Assembly: GCF_024714495.1 (NCBI RefSeq)
Contig: NZ_JAMZMJ010000019.1
Coordinates: 1-64,000, forward strand
Direction: 5' to 3'
Source: Marinoscillum pacificum
Lineage (GTDB): Bacteria; Bacteroidota; Bacteroidia; Cytophagales; Cyclobacteriaceae
DNA: 64,000 bases
The notes under the pieces were generated by a model. The model saw only the letters and a list, made by a program, of their open reading frames with translations, was not told the DNA's origin and searched no databases. Below are positions 63,965 through 64,000 of the stretch, in pieces. The position numbers and the translations under genes were made by a program. Every line of letters begins with the position of its first letter. Within the stretch, counting starts at the first letter, position 1.

Positions 63965-64000
63965 ATGACAACTAGCATCAAACTCGAAGAACTTGGTCAA
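63965..64000 (+). CDS. Start of a gene cut by the window edge
   Basis: ATG at 63965 opens twelve codons (MTTSIKLEELGQ) to the window end. The opening resembles the N-terminus of DUF4260 membrane proteins, which are frequent next to Crp/Fnr regulators, but twelve residues are too few for a firm call. Confidence 0.35.
   Translation, partial: MTTSIKLEELGQ

Overview
The window comes from a Bacteroidota chromosome, most likely a free-living, probably marine member of the Cytophagales (genus not decided). The grounds are two SusC/SusD outer-membrane glycan-uptake pairs, a FecR/ECF-sigma pair, a hybrid two-component system fused to an AraC domain, three secreted proteins with type IX secretion (T9SS) C-terminal sorting domains, many lipoproteins, near absence of Shine-Dalgarno sites, and -7 boxes of the form TAnnTTTG. 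No rRNA, tRNA, CRISPR array or insertion sequence was recognised.

1-15.2 kb, minus strand, is a polysaccharide utilization locus (PUL 1). It runs ECF sigma factor, FecR, STN-containing SusC, SusD, GH5-like lipoprotein, GH93-like enzyme with two ricin-type trefoils, GH78 alpha-L-rhamnosidase, GH43, and a GH43-like gene cut by the window edge. The enzymes point to pectic material (rhamnogalacturonan with arabinan side chains). A strong terminator splits the enzyme genes into two transcription units.

15.3-19.3 kb is a galK-galT-galE Leloir operon with a divergent Nudix-fold repressor and a near-perfect operator between them. 19.3-22.9 kb holds a proline-iminopeptidase-like lipoprotein, a decayed RDD gene fragment and three poorly known genes. 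22.9-26.5 kb repeats the gal layout for xylose: xylB-xylA with a divergent paralogous Nudix regulator. At 26.5-27.4 kb a small GIY-YIG nuclease gene sits inside an array of three 155-bp palindromic repeats.

27.4-45.6 kb is PUL 2. A minus-strand operon encodes GH130, an MFS transporter, an unclassified lipoprotein enzyme, SusC, SusD, a FIVAR-LamG surface lipoprotein, a second larger member of the unclassified enzyme family, and a ROK sugar kinase. It is divergent from its presumed hybrid two-component sensor/regulator. GH130 and ROK suggest a beta-mannoside substrate (inference).

45.6-53.5 kb carries housekeeping and stress-type genes: aldo/keto reductase with a divergent AraC regulator, YceI lipoprotein, FG-GAP/ASPIC T9SS protein, glyoxalase-like protein, and a TetR regulator divergent from an FAD monooxygenase. 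53.5-59.3 kb is an accessory block of a TlpA-like thioredoxin, a zincin-like protein, an outer-membrane barrel, two orphan genes and an Apea-like HEPN protein, with small palindromes and a 240-bp direct repeat. 59.3-64 kb has a Gfo/Idh/MocA oxidoreductase, a TPR-CHAT caspase-like protein split into two overlapping frames, DUF2200, a Crp/Fnr regulator and the first codons of another gene.
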